IMG/VR virus record: IMGVR_UViG_3300034104_004745
Coordinates: 64,001 to 128,000 of that record
DNA: 64,000 nt
Direction: 5' to 3' (one strand)
From: a virus
Shown: one piece after another, positions 25,070 to 34,513 of the stretch
How positions within the stretch are numbered: the first letter of the stretch is position 1
Layout of the letters: each line of letters opens with the position of its first letter
The notes under the pieces: generated by a model
The model's input: the letters and a program-made list of their open reading frames with translations, nothing else
Database searches by the model: none
What the model was told of the DNA's origin: nothing
Translations under genes and position numbers: made by a program

Positions 25070-25917
25070 ATTGACATTATTTTTTTTATTAGTTTATCCC
25101 ATTGCCTATATCTTCTGTATTCTGCTTGACCATCACTGGATTCAAACATAAACTCTGGGTCGTTTAAATCAATTTTAAATTTTGTTTTAAAAAGTTCTTT
25201 ATACATTGTTCTATATTCATCAGAATATGCATATTCCTTACTTACTGATGCAACAGATTTTATTCTGTCTATAGATGTTTTATCCCATTTGAAATGATGA
25301 ACTTGAACAAATCTATGTGGGTGAATTAATGGGTGATTCCATCCTTGCCATCTCCACGTTGTTTGTCCATTTATTTTAGCATAATGCTGTCCTGCAGTTA
25401 TTTCAACATAACCTTTCATAACACAAACCTTATTAGGACAGGCTTTACTCATTGGATATCTAAAAAATCCCATATTGGGGAATTGTTTAAAAATATTAAC
25501 GTCGTCCTTTAGCTCTGAAAATTCACCATCTAGACCTATTCTGTCAATAAACCCACCCCTAACTAAATCCCAACCATATTCTTCACATGTTTTGATAATG
25601 TTGGCTAAACTATCATCTGGATATAAATGAAATTCATCAATATCGGCTATAACCCACCAATCATTTGGTTTTTTCGATTTAACCATATTGTATAGTGCAG
25701 TTACCTTTTCCCAATCAAAAGCACGATCTTCAATAGTTTTAACGATTTTTACATTTTTGTATTCTTTAACCAATTCTTTAACATCACTGATTAATGTAGG
25801 ATGTACAACAGATTGATAAACAATTAGTTGTATCTCGTCAACATACTTTGAATAATGTTCTACAAAATGTGGGATAAGGTTTGTTCCGTGACCTATAACT
25901 GATAAAGCTCTAATCAT
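25066..25917 (-). CDS. Glycosyltransferase family 2/92-like protein
   Basis: 283 residues. NDWWVIADIDEFHLYP gives the D-x-D-E metal-binding motif typical of GT92/GT2-like (DUF23 or Glyco_tranf_2_4) enzymes. The N-terminal segment RALSVIGHGTNLIPHFVEHY and QVHHFKWDKTSIDRIKS near the C-terminus (H and Lys/Arg acceptor motif) fit that family. It presumably adds a hexose to a glycan being built. Start overlaps the small coiled-coil gene by 4 nt. Confidence 0.75.
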   Translation of the reverse strand: MIRALSVIGHGTNLIPHFVEHYSKYVDEIQLIVYQSVVHPTLISDVKELVKEYKNVKIVKTIEDRAFDWEKVTALYNMVKSKKPNDWWVIADIDEFHLYPDDSLANIIKTCEEYGWDLVRGGFIDRIGLDGEFSELKDDVNIFKQFPNMGFFRYPMSKACPNKVCVMKGYVEITAGQHYAKINGQTTWRWQGWNHPLIHPHRFVQVHHFKWDKTSIDRIKSVASVSKEYAYSDEYRTMYKELFKTKFKIDLNDPEFMFESSDGQAEYRRYRQWDKLIKKIMSI

Positions 25918-26642
25918 TTTTTTCGGTTAATAATGGTGACACCGCTCGATGACGGTTTATCCATTAATATACGAAAATTATGTAAATTAATCAAGTTCCA
26001 GTCTGGATTTTCTTCAAGTTCTTTAACAAACTTGGATGGGCCATCAAAAGAGTGATGGTCTTTTTTTGCGTCTTCAGAAACTAATAAGGTTTCTTCATAA
26101 TTTGAATCGGTGTCATGAATAATGATAACCCCGTTGTCAGATAGTATTTTTGAATATAGATCAAAATCGGTTTTAACCCCTTCATAAGAATGGTCTCCAT
26201 CGATCCAAAGTAAATCTATTTTAATATCTTGTCTAATAAAAAAGTCATGGTAGGCATCGACTGAAGTCGCCTTAATAAGTCGCGGGTAAAACGTGCTCCT
26301 GAAGAATGAGGACTCGTTTTCAAGGTCGTTAGGGCCACCAATACCATTACAAGCATCGACAAGATAAGTGCTGCCAATATCCCCCCAATTATAATCACTG
26401 TTTCCATCAAATATTTTTTGTTTATGTAAATCAACTCTTGCTTGTGTCATTATTCTGGGAATGAAACCACCGCCAGACCCAATACAAACACAATTTTTTG
26501 CTCTCATATGCTGTATAAGAGAATACACAATAATACCGTCTCCCATATGTAAATCTGTGGCGCCATGCGTCCAGCGATAAGGTACAGGTTCATCATTATT
26601 GTTAGTGATGTTCTTTCTAATATATTCATTATTCGTTATCAT
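25914..26642 (-). CDS. SAM methyltransferase / cephalosporin-hydroxylase-like Rossmann protein
   Basis: 242 residues from the ATG at 26642, which overlaps the previous stop as ATGA; the frame to 26660 begins with TTG. VCIGSGGGFIPRIM is the SAM-binding loop, LLWIDGDHSYEGVKTDF is the D-G-D-H-x-Y-E family motif of Methyltransf_24-like proteins, and VIIIHDTDSNYEE follows. This family O-methylates sugars or small molecules. Its acceptor in the phage is unknown. Co-translated with 26639..27382 and the glycosyltransferase. Confidence 0.75.
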   Translation of the reverse strand: MITNNEYIRKNITNNNDEPVPYRWTHGATDLHMGDGIIVYSLIQHMRAKNCVCIGSGGGFIPRIMTQARVDLHKQKIFDGNSDYNWGDIGSTYLVDACNGIGGPNDLENESSFFRSTFYPRLIKATSVDAYHDFFIRQDIKIDLLWIDGDHSYEGVKTDFDLYSKILSDNGVIIIHDTDSNYEETLLVSEDAKKDHHSFDGPSKFVKELEENPDWNLINLHNFRILMDKPSSSGVTIINRKK

Positions 26643-27382
26643 TTCATCCATTCTGGCCAAAACTCGGGTCTTGTATATCTTCTACTAACACTCTCCATTT
26701 TGTCTTTCAATATGTTATAAAGATCCAAATCTCTCTCAATATTGATTTCACATAATTTTGATGCAAGCTGTATTGATATACCTTCACCTGCGCCGTTTAT
26801 TTCTTTATTCATGTGTAAATCACAAAATTCTTTTGCTAATTGTAATTTTTCATAATATTCATAAAAAGACGTCTGATTAAATCCCTTTTTGTTAATTATT
26901 AAAAAATATTCCCATATTGTAGCGAAATCGCCATAATTAGGGTATAATTTATTAGCATATAAATGATATGAATTCCATTCTTGGCTTTCTGGTACAATTA
27001 GTTCTTTAACCCAAGCTTTTTTAGCTTTATGATTTTCTAATGTATCAATATAACTAATTCCTTCCTTAAAATCAAATATTTTTAATTTATTTAAAAGTGA
27101 ATAGTCTTTAATGTGTGTATCGGCATCGAGTAGAATACAAATATCGTGTTGTTTTAAAACATATTTAGGTAAAATCATTTTATCAGCATATGATTTATAT
27201 GTTCTATTGTATTCAAATACGTGAATGTTTGGTGTTGTAAATCTTTTTGTAAAATATTCTGTGTCTTCTGTTAATATGTAACAATCAAAACCATGTTCAA
27301 GAATATTATTTATTTTATCTACACTTCCTTTATAGTAATATTCTTCACCAAAACAGAAAATACCAAAACCTATGTTATTCAT
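26639..27382 (-). CDS. Glycosyltransferase-like protein (GT-A, D-x-D)
   Basis: 247 residues. CYILTEDTEYF, KSYADKMILPKYVLK and ICILLDADTHIKDY (D-x-D, near residue 82) resemble GT-A glycosyltransferases of the GT6-like type. The C-terminus ends with RRYTRPEFWPEWMK. It is the last gene of the enzyme island before the fibre cluster and is separated from it by 37 nt with a motif, ATATAAATAAAATT at 27390-27403. Donor and acceptor are unknown. Confidence 0.6.
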   Translation of the reverse strand: MNNIGFGIFCFGEEYYYKGSVDKINNILEHGFDCYILTEDTEYFTKRFTTPNIHVFEYNRTYKSYADKMILPKYVLKQHDICILLDADTHIKDYSLLNKLKIFDFKEGISYIDTLENHKAKKAWVKELIVPESQEWNSYHLYANKLYPNYGDFATIWEYFLIINKKGFNQTSFYEYYEKLQLAKEFCDLHMNKEINGAGEGISIQLASKLCEINIERDLDLYNILKDKMESVSRRYTRPEFWPEWMK

Positions 27383-27419
27383 AGGGAAAATATAAATAAA
27401 ATTGTTTGTAAAATAAAGT

Positions 27420-27785
27420 TTACACTTTAGGAAACTGCGTTTTAACTTCGTTTATACTTTGAAACCAAGATCCGTTTGTACTAATTGAACCACTAGTGTT
27501 TAATTCATGCCATAACATGTCCAATTGTTCAGTTATTTGTGGATAATTAGTCATTCTCAATGCAGTATATGGTGGGACATAACTTAAGTCCGGTTGACCT
27601 AAGTAATCAATATCTTGCTCAATCCACCCCTCTCCTGGTATTTCGTCTTTAAGAATTGTATGAATATCACCATTTGGTGCTTCATACCTTTTATATTTTT
27701 CAACCAATTCAGTCCAACCTGCAGGTATTTCTTGGCCATCTAATATTGGTTGAATTCTACCTTCGTTATCAATAAATTTTCTCAT
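27420..27785 (-). CDS. Tail-fibre-associated small protein (assembly/chaperone type)
   Basis: 121 residues. Conserved features are GDIHTILKDEIPGEGWIEQD near the middle and a C-terminal YPQITEQLDMLWHELNTSGS followed by W...VKTQFPKV. This closely resembles the end segment of small proteins found beside marine-phage tail fibres (YPSIxxQLDxLW). It probably aids fibre maturation or is a minor virion protein. The family link is from memory of the motif; no enzymatic residues are seen. Confidence 0.6.
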   Translation of the reverse strand: MRKFIDNEGRIQPILDGQEIPAGWTELVEKYKRYEAPNGDIHTILKDEIPGEGWIEQDIDYLGQPDLSYVPPYTALRMTNYPQITEQLDMLWHELNTSGSISTNGSWFQSINEVKTQFPKV

Positions 27786-27809
27786 TTTAATATTTTTTTA
27801 TTTTATTTA

Positions 27810-28295
27810 TTATTGTACAGGTCCACCATAATAGTTACCACCATCACTAGTTTGAACTGAAGCAATTATACTAACATTAGATTGGGTTACATCACTTCTA
27901 GTTGCGTATGCGTTTATTGTGAATCCATTATAATATTGACTTGCGGCATATGCTCTTAATACAATATAACCGTCAGAAGCAATATACACTCCGTGGGGTG
28001 TTAACCCATTATATTGACTTACTAACCCTATATTATATAAAAATCCATTGGTGTATGGCGCACCCGCAGTACTTATATGAAACCCCCAAGAACATCTTAC
28101 AGGAGCAGCTAACCCATAGTTATAACCAACAGCTTCAAACATCCACATATTATATGTTGTTGCACCAATTAAACTTGTTTTTAAATGAATATATAGTGGT
28201 GATCCCGAAGTAGTGTTAAAATTATAAATGTATTTTTGTTGAAAATACCAACTACTAATCGATGAGACTCTAAAAGGTGGGGTTAAATTTGCCAT
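27810..28295 (-). CDS. Receptor-binding-type small structural protein (1 of 3)
   Basis: 161 residues, Gly/Tyr/Ser-rich. Internal motif MWMFEAVGYNYGLAAPVRCSW, then ASDGYIVLRAYAASQYYNGF and NAYATR. It is one of three tandem paralogues at 27.8-29.2 kb. The motifs resemble C-terminal receptor-binding modules of marine phage fibres. It is likely a trimeric tip protein; that is inference. Confidence 0.65.
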   Translation of the reverse strand: MANLTPPFRVSSISSWYFQQKYIYNFNTTSGSPLYIHLKTSLIGATTYNMWMFEAVGYNYGLAAPVRCSWGFHISTAGAPYTNGFLYNIGLVSQYNGLTPHGVYIASDGYIVLRAYAASQYYNGFTINAYATRSDVTQSNVSIIASVQTSDGGNYYGGPVQ

Positions 28296-28298
28296 AGT

Positions 28299-28739
28299 TT
28301 AATAATAAGAAGCTGATGATGTTTGAACCGCAGATACTACGGACATTATGGTTCCATAACCATTTCCTGCTGTGTTATATGCATTTAATGTAAATCCACA
28401 ATAGTATAAACTACTAGCATACAATACAATTACAATTCTATTATCCGCCGCAACATAATGACTATGTGCCGTTGCCCCACCATATGCTGATGTTTGAACA
28501 TTACCAAAGAAGTAACTGTAACAATAGAAATTCCAAGCGCATCTAATGGGTAATGCAGTTCCATAGTTATATCCAACCGCTTCAATCATAATCATTGCAT
28601 ATGATTGATGTGTGACATTTGTTTTTATATGATAGTAAGAACCCCCACCTGACGATAAATTCGCAGCACTAAAAAAGCCTAACTGTTCTAAATAACCACC
28701 GTCTGGATATATTCCCGTACCTCCTAGTAAATTTGCCAT
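28299..28739 (-). CDS. Receptor-binding-type small structural protein (2 of 3)
   Basis: 146 residues. IMIEAVGYNYGTALPIRCAW and later VAADNRIVIVLYASSLYYCG match the other two paralogues. Separate sequence and 3-nt spacing from its neighbours indicate an operon of three. It may differ in receptor specificity. Confidence 0.65.
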   Translation of the reverse strand: MANLLGGTGIYPDGGYLEQLGFFSAANLSSGGGSYYHIKTNVTHQSYAMIMIEAVGYNYGTALPIRCAWNFYCYSYFFGNVQTSAYGGATAHSHYVAADNRIVIVLYASSLYYCGFTLNAYNTAGNGYGTIMSVVSAVQTSSASYY

Positions 28740-29167
28740 TAATAATAATTTCCTGCGTTATCTGTTTGGACACTAGCTATTATGCCAACATTAAAATTAT
28801 ACCCAGTGGGATTTAAACAATAAGCATTAAGTACCCAGCCACTATAATATGACGCACCACTTGCCCTAATTACCGCATAACCATCTGAAGATTTATAAAC
28901 ACCGTGAGCGGATAAACCACTATACGTGTTTTGTAAACCAACATTTATAACATCATTTGCGGGCGCGTAGGTATAAAAACACCAAGCACATCTAATTGCG
29001 GTATTATTACCATATGAATAACCCACAGCCTCAATCATACACATAGTATAATTCAACGGTATGTTTGTCTTATAGTGATAATAACTGTTACCACCATAAT
29101 ACCTATCCTTAAAAAACCCAAGTTGTACACCTGGTGCTGGTCTTGTATTTGCTAAAAAATTAGCCAT
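28739..29167 (-). CDS. Receptor-binding-type small structural protein (3 of 3)
   Basis: 142 residues. CMIEAVGYSYGNNTAIRCAW and KSSDGYAVIRASGASYYSG are the shared motifs. Its start lies at the fibre's 3' end with an 8-nt overlap with the 1766-residue fibre gene. The C-terminus NVGIIASVQTDNAGNYY is similar to the others. Confidence 0.65.
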   Translation of the reverse strand: MANFLANTRPAPGVQLGFFKDRYYGGNSYYHYKTNIPLNYTMCMIEAVGYSYGNNTAIRCAWCFYTYAPANDVINVGLQNTYSGLSAHGVYKSSDGYAVIRASGASYYSGWVLNAYCLNPTGYNFNVGIIASVQTDNAGNYY

Positions 29168-32100
29168 TGTTCTTTAATTCGTTTATTTCTTTTTTCAAAT
29201 CTTTTATTGCTTCAATTAATAGTGCGGTAATTCTTCCATAAGATACAGAATCCGGACGACCTTCTGTATCATAATTTACTAATTCAGGTAAAATTTCTGC
29301 AATTTCTTCAGCAATCACCCCCACTTCTTTTATGTCGTTTTCTTTTTTAAGATACGTAACACCTCTCATTTGTAAAACTTTATCTAAACCATATGAAATA
29401 GTTTCAATATCTTTTTTATATCGAATGGATGAATTTTCGGTTAATGTACCACCTATTGTTGCATTACCTGTGGTGGTAAGTGTTATGGTGTTTATATCAC
29501 CACCAAACTCTGCATTATTATTTGCTAAATTAACTCTAAATGGCCATCTACTATTTGCGGCTATTGACCATCCAGCATCGGTAGCACCTCCAGGACCAGT
29601 TAAAACATAAAACCAATCACTATTTACGTGGATATAACCAGTTCTGTTATCAGTATCTTTAAAAGTTATGGTTGGTGCGGTACCTTCCAGTCTAAGACCA
29701 TCATCGTTAGCATTTGTTATGGTTAAATCATCTTCAAAACCACCAGTACCTTTAACGTGTAATTTATAGGATGGATCACCTGCACTAAAGTTACCTATAC
29801 CAACATTATTAGCGGGACCAACAACAAGACCATCTGTAGGTCTTGCAATATCTGCCGGCTCACCATTATATCCATTGGCTAAGAATATCATACCGTTATT
29901 ATTTACGGTCCATATTCTTAATTCCGCATCGGCATCATCGTGTTGTCTAATACCACATCTCCAAGTTGTACTTGATCCAAATAAAATTGAACCCTCATAT
30001 GAACCACCATTTAGATATAATCTACCTGTTAAGTCTGCACCAGCAAACGTTGGTGTGTTAGATGTGTTTAAATTCTGATTTGCTGAATAACCAGCACCAG
30101 CCATTGCATATGATGTGTAGTTGCCGGCATGCAATGCAACATTACCCGCAATTCTTACAGTGTTACCTACTGGATTCAACTCTAATGGCTGACTACTGTG
30201 TGACTGTACGTAAGAATATGTGCCGTTATTACCTATGGAAATTGTGAAGTTACCAACAGAACCCGGATTGGTTGTACCAATTAAAAATTTACTGTCTGCT
30301 GATGATGTGCTATATGCGTATGAGGTAAAATTTGAACTATTAAGAACTAAATTACCAGTTGTTGTTCCATTGCCATTAGTATAAATGTTACCAACTGTAT
30401 ATAGATCACCATTACTATCAAATGTTCCACTTACTGTTCTATTTTGTCTATAAAAATATAATCTGGCGCTTTCACCTGACGCAGTTGAAGATTTGATTTG
30501 CATTCCAATACCACCATATTCGTAGAATGTACCTGAACTATTGTTAGCACAGAAATATAAGTTAGCCCCATTACCTACGGTATTATCGTTCATGTATAAT
30601 TGAAGAATACCATAAGAACCACCAGCACCACTATAACCGGCTTTTGTCATTCTAAATGGAACTGGTGTATTTGCACCATTATGAACAAATAATTCGGTGG
30701 TGCCTGCTGGGTTTCCTAAATTATGTGAGAATGAACCACCACTGCCAGAATATGTGCTATTATTTGTAATTCCAGCAAATGTAACAGCACTTGATGTATT
30801 TAAATTTTGATTTGCAGAATAACCAGCACCAGCCATTGCATATGATGTGTAATTTGCCGCATCTAAAATTACATTTCCAGCATATGTTGGTCTAGCTCTT
30901 GGAAAATCAACTACACCACCATTTGTTGCTGTCATAAATAATTGTGGCCCACTAGCATATGAGTTTGTTGTGGCAAACCCCATAGATGTGCCATAACTAC
31001 TATTATTTAAAACATAGATACCAGCTTGCGCTTCTGATGAAGACCCCCCTTGAAAGGTTATTGCTGCCTGATTACTATTGTCATTACCTACGCCTGAACC
31101 ATTTTGTATGTGAATGTTACCTATAGTTGTTTTTGCAACACTAAATCCTAAATTTGATCTACCTGTTGCTGTGTTATATGTTGAATATATGATATTACTT
31201 CCACTATATGTTGAAGTGTTTGTTATACCATTAAATGTAACCGTTGAACCAGATTTTACCGCTTGATCCAAGTATGTACTAAAACCTGTTGTTGATGCTA
31301 TCGATACTTGAGCAGAACCAGAAACCAATCCAGATGGAATACTAGAAATACTACCAAAAGATATTTGACTTGATCCGGAAACCAAACCAGATGGAATACT
31401 AGAAATATTACCAAAGGTTATTTGAGAAGATCCCGATACTATCCCTGATGGTATACTAGATATACCACTGTATGTGATTTGTGATGACCCAGACACAATT
31501 CCCGATGGTATACTAGATATACCACTGTATGTGATTTGTGACGAACCCGACACTAACGCAGGTTTATCTACTATACCGTTGAAAGACACTTGTGATGATC
31601 CAGACACCAACGTTGGTTTATCTGTTATACCATTGAAAGATATTTGACCTGAACCAGACACAACACTAATACCATTAAAGAACGCACCAGAGTGAATTGT
31701 TGTTCCAGCTAACACTTGTGAACTACCTGACACAACACCACTTGGTAATTGTGCTGAACCTGACCATATACCAGTACCAGATAAAACTTGTGATGATCCT
31801 GAAACGGTACCACTTGGTAATGCCGCAACAACTTGTGCACTACCACTAATAACACCATCTGTATTCATCTTTGATTTAACACCAGAGGTGAATGTTGCTG
31901 ATGCCGTGTCTAATGTTAATGTTCTTGTTGCTGATATATCACCACCACCACTTAAACCATTACCGGCAGATATTGAAACTGAAGTATGATCGATATGTCT
32001 ATTTGCAACATATCCTGTTGTTGAATCATGTGATATTTGTGAAGATCCAGAAACTATCGTTGTTCCGGTTGCACTAATTGTACCATTAATAATAGTATTA

Positions 32101-34460
32101 GATAAAATAGTTACCGTTGTTCCATCGTCACTAATATTACTATTAGTTAAATGTTCAATACCTGTACTTTTTACTAATCTATTTGCTGTTATGTATGTTT
32201 CATTACCTATATTATTATAAGTTTCTGGCCCCATCAATAAAACAGACGATGTAACGGTTCCTTGATTTTGATGAACAAACAACCATTGGTTATTAACCGA
32301 ATCGAATAACATTGAACCGGAAACAGTAGGTGAAGAACCGCTATCAATAACCGCAAGACCACCAAATCTAACTGATGGGTTAATGGCATTAACTGTAATA
32401 ATATTATCAGCAATATTAACTACCGATGAGCTAATATGTTGAATGGATGAAGAGCCAGCAATAATTAAATCTTGCGAAACATAAAGAGATCCAGTAATCG
32501 TCTGATTACCAATAAAAATATTACTACCAGTTGTTGCATAACTACCAGTTTTACCTTCAATTGAATCTAATCTACCGCTTTGTGCCGTGTTTGTAGTTAA
32601 TATACTACCACTTGTTGTTTCTAATGAATCAAGTCTACTATTTTGTGTTGTATTAACACCTATAATACTACCAGTAGTTGTTTCAATAGATGATAATCTA
32701 CTGTTAGCAGAAGATGTAAATGTATTAATTGATCCAGTAGATGTCTCAATAATTCCTAATCTTGTATTATTAGAAGCTGTATATGAATTTAAACTACTAG
32801 TTGCAGTATGAATAGCATTTATATTAGTTGTGTTAGAACTTGTATATGAATTCAAACTACTTGTTGCAGTATGAATTGAATTTATATTAGTTGTGTTAGA
32901 ACTTGTATATGAATTTAAACTACCTGTTGTTCCTTCTATATTACTTAACCTTGTATTGTTACTTGATGTATATGAATTTAAACTACCTGTTGTACTCTCT
33001 AAAGAATTAAGTCTACTATTAGCAGAAGATGTAAATGAATTTAAACTTCCACTACTACTTTCTAAGTTATTAATTCTATTATTAATTGATGAACTAAAAT
33101 CAGTAAGGTTAATTCCTTCAATTGTGCCCGTTATGTCAATCGATCCAGAAACAACAATATCATTTGCAAAAACTACAGGTGTACCGCCAACTGATGATTG
33201 GATTTTATTTCCACTCAAAACTTCAACAGTCCCTTTTAATAATATCTTACCATTTGTTGGATCTAATAAAATATCACCATCCCCGTTTGATTTTAATTCA
33301 ACATCACCATCGGCAGTTTGTAAAATAATTGAATCAGTTCCACTTTCTAATATCTTAATTGACTGACCATTATCTGTTGTAATTGTTAATTCTTGAGTTG
33401 TTGATGAAAGTACTTTTGTTCCATCGATATAAAGTGAACCAGAAGAAATATAAACATCTCTCCATTGATAATCTGGGCTACCTAAGTCGTATGTATTATC
33501 AACTGATGGTAATATAGATCCGCTAAGTGTTTGTGTACCTTTAAATAAATTTGAACCTGTTGTTGCAAATCCATATGCAGTAACTTGTGCTGAACTTGAA
33601 ACAATATTTGAACCATTTAATATTTGAACTGACCCAGAAATAACACCATCAAGATTTAATTTATCTTTAATTATTGTGTTAATAGAGGCACTAAAATTAT
33701 TTAAACTACTTGTTGTGTTTTCAATTGCTACTAATCTATTAGTTTGATTTAAATCAGTTGTTGCGACTGAAGAACTTAAGCTACCGATACTTGAACTTAA
33801 TCCACTTGTTGTTGTTGCAACAGATGATGAAATATCCGCAATTGATGTTGATATTGAAGAGCTAAAAGTTGAATACCCTGTTGTACCAGTTAATACAACT
33901 TGAATACTACCTGAAATAACATTATCAGCATCTAATTTAGATTTGATTGTTGTATTAATAGATGAAGTAAAACTATTTAAACTTCCTGATGATGTTTCAA
34001 GTGATGAAATTTTACCATTATTACTTGATGTATATGATTGGAATGTAGTTTCGTCTAATTTTCCTGTACCAATCGCTTGCCCATTTAATGAAATTGATCC
34101 GGTGATCTGAACAGATCCCGTAAATTGATGTACATCATTATTATCATTACCAAATGCAGATGATCCACTAGCAAAACTTGTGGTCATATATGTTACTGAT
34201 GAACTTACAATATATTCAGTAGCAATAAGTGCTCCGGTAACAGATAAATTACCTTGAATTTGTGTATTTTTGTTTACAGTAAACCCTGTTGATGAAATGG
34301 ATGCTGTAGCATTTCCATTGGAGATTTGTGATAGGTTTAAACCTGTCACACCTGAGGCTTGGATTCCGGTTAATCCTGAACCATCACCAATAAATGAGCC
34401 GGTAAATGCTGAGGCCGTGACTGACCCCGAAATATTGTGTAACGAACCGTATAATTCCAT
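29160..34460 (-). CDS. Long tail-fibre protein with C-terminal S74 intramolecular chaperone
   Basis: 1766 residues. The N-terminus MELYGSLHNISGSVTASAFT leads into the shared module FTGSFIGDGSGLTGIQASG. A long set of LNSYTSSNNTRL-type repeats (about residues 460-620) and six tandem 19-residue SGSSQI...IPSGIV units follow. The last 100 residues (SIRYKKDIETISYGLDKVLQ, then VGVIAEEIAEILPELV) are a Peptidase_S74 domain, whose Ser-Lys dyad autocleaves after trimer assembly. It is 90% similar over several modules to the 1727-residue fibre. It is a virion adhesin assembled as a homotrimer; receptor unknown. Confidence 0.9.
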   Translation of the reverse strand: MELYGSLHNISGSVTASAFTGSFIGDGSGLTGIQASGVTGLNLSQISNGNATASISSTGFTVNKNTQIQGNLSVTGALIATEYIVSSSVTYMTTSFASGSSAFGNDNNDVHQFTGSVQITGSISLNGQAIGTGKLDETTFQSYTSSNNGKISSLETSSGSLNSFTSSINTTIKSKLDADNVISGSIQVVLTGTTGYSTFSSSISTSIADISSSVATTTSGLSSSIGSLSSSVATTDLNQTNRLVAIENTTSSLNNFSASINTIIKDKLNLDGVISGSVQILNGSNIVSSSAQVTAYGFATTGSNLFKGTQTLSGSILPSVDNTYDLGSPDYQWRDVYISSGSLYIDGTKVLSSTTQELTITTDNGQSIKILESGTDSIILQTADGDVELKSNGDGDILLDPTNGKILLKGTVEVLSGNKIQSSVGGTPVVFANDIVVSGSIDITGTIEGINLTDFSSSINNRINNLESSSGSLNSFTSSANSRLNSLESTTGSLNSYTSSNNTRLSNIEGTTGSLNSYTSSNTTNINSIHTATSSLNSYTSSNTTNINAIHTATSSLNSYTASNNTRLGIIETSTGSINTFTSSANSRLSSIETTTGSIIGVNTTQNSRLDSLETTSGSILTTNTAQSGRLDSIEGKTGSYATTGSNIFIGNQTITGSLYVSQDLIIAGSSSIQHISSSVVNIADNIITVNAINPSVRFGGLAVIDSGSSPTVSGSMLFDSVNNQWLFVHQNQGTVTSSVLLMGPETYNNIGNETYITANRLVKSTGIEHLTNSNISDDGTTVTILSNTIINGTISATGTTIVSGSSQISHDSTTGYVANRHIDHTSVSISAGNGLSGGGDISATRTLTLDTASATFTSGVKSKMNTDGVISGSAQVVAALPSGTVSGSSQVLSGTGIWSGSAQLPSGVVSGSSQVLAGTTIHSGAFFNGISVVSGSGQISFNGITDKPTLVSGSSQVSFNGIVDKPALVSGSSQITYSGISSIPSGIVSGSSQITYSGISSIPSGIVSGSSQITFGNISSIPSGLVSGSSQISFGSISSIPSGLVSGSAQVSIASTTGFSTYLDQAVKSGSTVTFNGITNTSTYSGSNIIYSTYNTATGRSNLGFSVAKTTIGNIHIQNGSGVGNDNSNQAAITFQGGSSSEAQAGIYVLNNSSYGTSMGFATTNSYASGPQLFMTATNGGVVDFPRARPTYAGNVILDAANYTSYAMAGAGYSANQNLNTSSAVTFAGITNNSTYSGSGGSFSHNLGNPAGTTELFVHNGANTPVPFRMTKAGYSGAGGSYGILQLYMNDNTVGNGANLYFCANNSSGTFYEYGGIGMQIKSSTASGESARLYFYRQNRTVSGTFDSNGDLYTVGNIYTNGNGTTTGNLVLNSSNFTSYAYSTSSADSKFLIGTTNPGSVGNFTISIGNNGTYSYVQSHSSQPLELNPVGNTVRIAGNVALHAGNYTSYAMAGAGYSANQNLNTSNTPTFAGADLTGRLYLNGGSYEGSILFGSSTTWRCGIRQHDDADAELRIWTVNNNGMIFLANGYNGEPADIARPTDGLVVGPANNVGIGNFSAGDPSYKLHVKGTGGFEDDLTITNANDDGLRLEGTAPTITFKDTDNRTGYIHVNSDWFYVLTGPGGATDAGWSIAANSRWPFRVNLANNNAEFGGDINTITLTTTGNATIGGTLTENSSIRYKKDIETISYGLDKVLQMRGVTYLKKENDIKEVGVIAEEIAEILPELVNYDTEGRPDSVSYGRITALLIEAIKDLKKEINELKNNG
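31312..31655 (-). repeat. Six tandem 57-bp coding repeats in fibre gene
   Basis: Each unit encodes 19 residues of the form SGSSQITYSGISSIPSGIV. Two units near 31447 and 31504 match at the nucleotide level over about 40 bp, 57 bp apart. The repeats are in frame, so number changes would vary fibre length. Confidence 0.75.
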
Positions 34461-34462
34461 TA

Positions 34463-34487
34463 ATTTATAGTTTAACTATAAATATTA
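34463..34487 (-). promoter_or_regulatory. Perfect palindrome overlapping a promoter-like motif
   Basis: Arms ATTTATAGTT (34463-34472) and AACTATAAAT (34474-34483) flank a single base. On the coding strand AATATTTATAGTT is the promoter-like core, with the palindrome ending 3 nt from the fibre ATG at 34460. A leader hairpin or an operator are both possible. Confidence 0.45.
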
Positions 34488-34513
34488 ACAGAACTGATTA
34501 GGGTTGGGATTAT

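Noticed and set aside
31312-31655. Regular repeats considered as CRISPR
   Set aside because: The 57-bp units have no unique spacers and are in frame inside a fibre gene.
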